Shown here: piece after piece, positions 63,130-64,000 of the stretch
Position numbering within the stretch: position 1 is the stretch's first letter
Layout of the letters: each line of letters begins with the position of its first letter
From: Halobaculum saliterrae
Lineage (GTDB): Archaea > Halobacteriota > Halobacteria > Halobacteriales > Haloferacaceae
NCBI RefSeq assembly: GCF_009831625.1
Contig: NZ_WUUS01000001.1
Coordinates: 372,301 to 436,300 of the forward strand
Length of the DNA: 64,000 bases
Reading direction: 5' to 3'
Program-made: the position numbers and the translations under genes
The notes under the pieces: generated by a model
What the model was told of the DNA's origin: nothing
Databases searched by the model: none
What the model saw: only the letters and a program-made list of their open reading frames with translations

Positions 63130-64000
63130 TCAGATCGTCTCGTCTCGCTCCTCCATGTAGTCGAGGTAGCCGAGCACGCCGCGGGTGTTCATCCGCTGTT
63201 CCTCCCGCGCCTTCCGCTCGCCCCACACGTCGATGAGCTCCTGGGGTGCGTGTTCTGCGAAGTGGTCGAGGACCGCCTCGTCGTCGTCCAGCGACTCGCG
63301 CCGCCGACGAACCGCCTCGACCCACTCGGCGAGCGTGCGCTTGTAGCCGGCGAGCATGTCGTCGTCGAACTCGCGGGGGCCGAAGTGACCGAAACAGAGG
63401 TATCGCGGGTCGATATCGCGGATCATGTCGGCGTCCTCCTGACAGCCGTGGAGGTCGAACTGGGACGGGGGCGAGGTCTGCTCGATGGCGTCGAGTTGCG
63501 GGACGTAGATCCCGGCGGCGTCGGCGGTGAACACCACGTCGTCGCCGGGGTCGTGGAAGACGACCTGGTGGGGGGCGTGGCCCGGCGCGTAGTGCACGTC
63601 GAGATCCCGGTCGCCCAGGTCGATCGTCTCGCCGCCCGAGAGCGACTCGATCCGTTCCTCGGGGATCGGCTCCGGCTCGACGTAGAAGCGCCACTGGTCG
63701 CCGACGGCGGCCTTCGTGCCCGCGACGAGCCGCCCCGGATCGACGAGGTGCTCGACGGCGGACTCGTGGATCATCACCGTCGCGTCCGGGTAGCGCTCGG
63801 CGAGGAATCCTGCGCCGCCGGCGTGGTCGAGGTGAACGTGCGTGGGGAGAATGAACTCGGGCGTCATCCCGAGGTCGTCGAGCGCGTCGAAGAGGAACTC
63901 GCGGTTGGTGCCGAGTCCGGTGTCGATCACCGCGGGACGCTCGGCGTCGAGGAGGTACACCGAGCCGTAGTTGGCGGTGTCGTACATGTCGGTGTCGAGG
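63130..64000 (-). CDS. MBL-fold hydrolase, N-terminus cut by the window edge
   Basis: This metallo-beta-lactamase-fold protein has THVHLDHAGGAG with the metal-binding histidines, YAPGHAPHQVVF, and VVFTADAAGIYV, and a C-terminal helical region of about 100 residues. An internal ATG at 63987 gives 285 residues, but the frame continues open to the window edge with L-D-T-D before M-Y-D-T-A-N-Y, as homologues have a further N-terminal stretch, so the true start lies outside. Glyoxalase II-like or lactonase-like activity is possible. It is on the same strand as, and upstream of, the acyl-CoA ligase gene. Confidence 0.88.
   Translation of the reverse strand, partial: LDTDMYDTANYGSVYLLDAERPAVIDTGLGTNREFLFDALDDLGMTPEFILPTHVHLDHAGGAGFLAERYPDATVMIHESAVEHLVDPGRLVAGTKAAVGDQWRFYVEPEPIPEERIESLSGGETIDLGDRDLDVHYAPGHAPHQVVFHDPGDDVVFTADAAGIYVPQLDAIEQTSPPSQFDLHGCQEDADMIRDIDPRYLCFGHFGPREFDDDMLAGYKRTLAEWVEAVRRRRESLDDDEAVLDHFAEHAPQELIDVWGERKAREEQRMNTRGVLGYLDYMEERDETI

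Overview
This 64-kb window is ordinary chromosomal DNA from a halophilic archaeon (class Halobacteria). The evidence is very high GC, strongly acidic predicted proteins, many families found only in haloarchaea (HalOD1, DUF5784, DUF5786, DUF5787, DUF6757, PGF-CTERM surface proteins), archaeal information-processing genes (SUI1/aIF1, NMD3, Tsr3) and promoters with a TATA element about 26 nt before the start codon, which implies leaderless mRNAs. The genus cannot be fixed from sequence alone; a Halorubrum-like or other Haloferacales organism fits. I saw no rRNA, tRNA, CRISPR array, transposase, integrase or plasmid origin. Gene density is about 90 percent.

Layout. 0-8.4 kb: Nudix hydrolase, rhodanese, a surface metalloprotease-like PGF-CTERM protein, aIF1, and a MoxR-DUF58-transglutaminase operon. 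8.4-15.6 kb: a degenerate adenine-methyltransferase-like protein followed by overlapping mutS and mutL. 15.6-21.7 kb: small haloarchaeal proteins, the F420-linked pair cofE-mer, threonine synthase, a Tat lipoprotein, and a DUF5787 protein that looks like a PD-(D/E)XK nuclease with a cysteine cluster. 21.7-24.6 kb: small regulators (wHTH, HalOD1, TrmB) around a 500-bp AT-richer intergenic region with a three-copy 17-bp motif, then an ABC-2 permease. 24.6-31.5 kb: exported beta-propeller proteins (ASST-like and PQQ-type sugar dehydrogenase) and a three-gene MacB-like ABC export operon. 31.5-43.8 kb: MBL hydrolase with an AAA ATPase, thiolase, serS, tsr3, hemB, a DedA-like protein, a PHP phosphoesterase and DUF57xx proteins. 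43.9-53.4 kb: a YkgJ-like protein, an XPD/DinG-like Fe-S helicase, NMD3, an SPFH protein, a secreted low-complexity protein, a membrane-anchored winged-helix regulator and a 2H phosphoesterase. 53.4-64 kb: cytochrome P450, MsbA-type ABC exporter, dihydrolipoyl dehydrogenase, CPA-type antiporter with TrkA domains, acyl-CoA ligase, and an MBL hydrolase that runs off the right edge.

Most genes are housekeeping or envelope functions. The points I would look at again are: the catalytically dead methyltransferase-like protein beside mutS; MutS with F-Y-K in place of the mismatch-reading F-x-E motif; the DUF5787 nuclease candidate; the three-copy motif between HalOD1 and TrmB; a cloverleaf-like 86-nt inverted-repeat element at 54.9 kb; and palindromes lying on the core promoters of the divergent DUF5784/DUF5786 and PHP/DUF5789 genes. 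I did not find a clear new multi-gene defence or mobile system.
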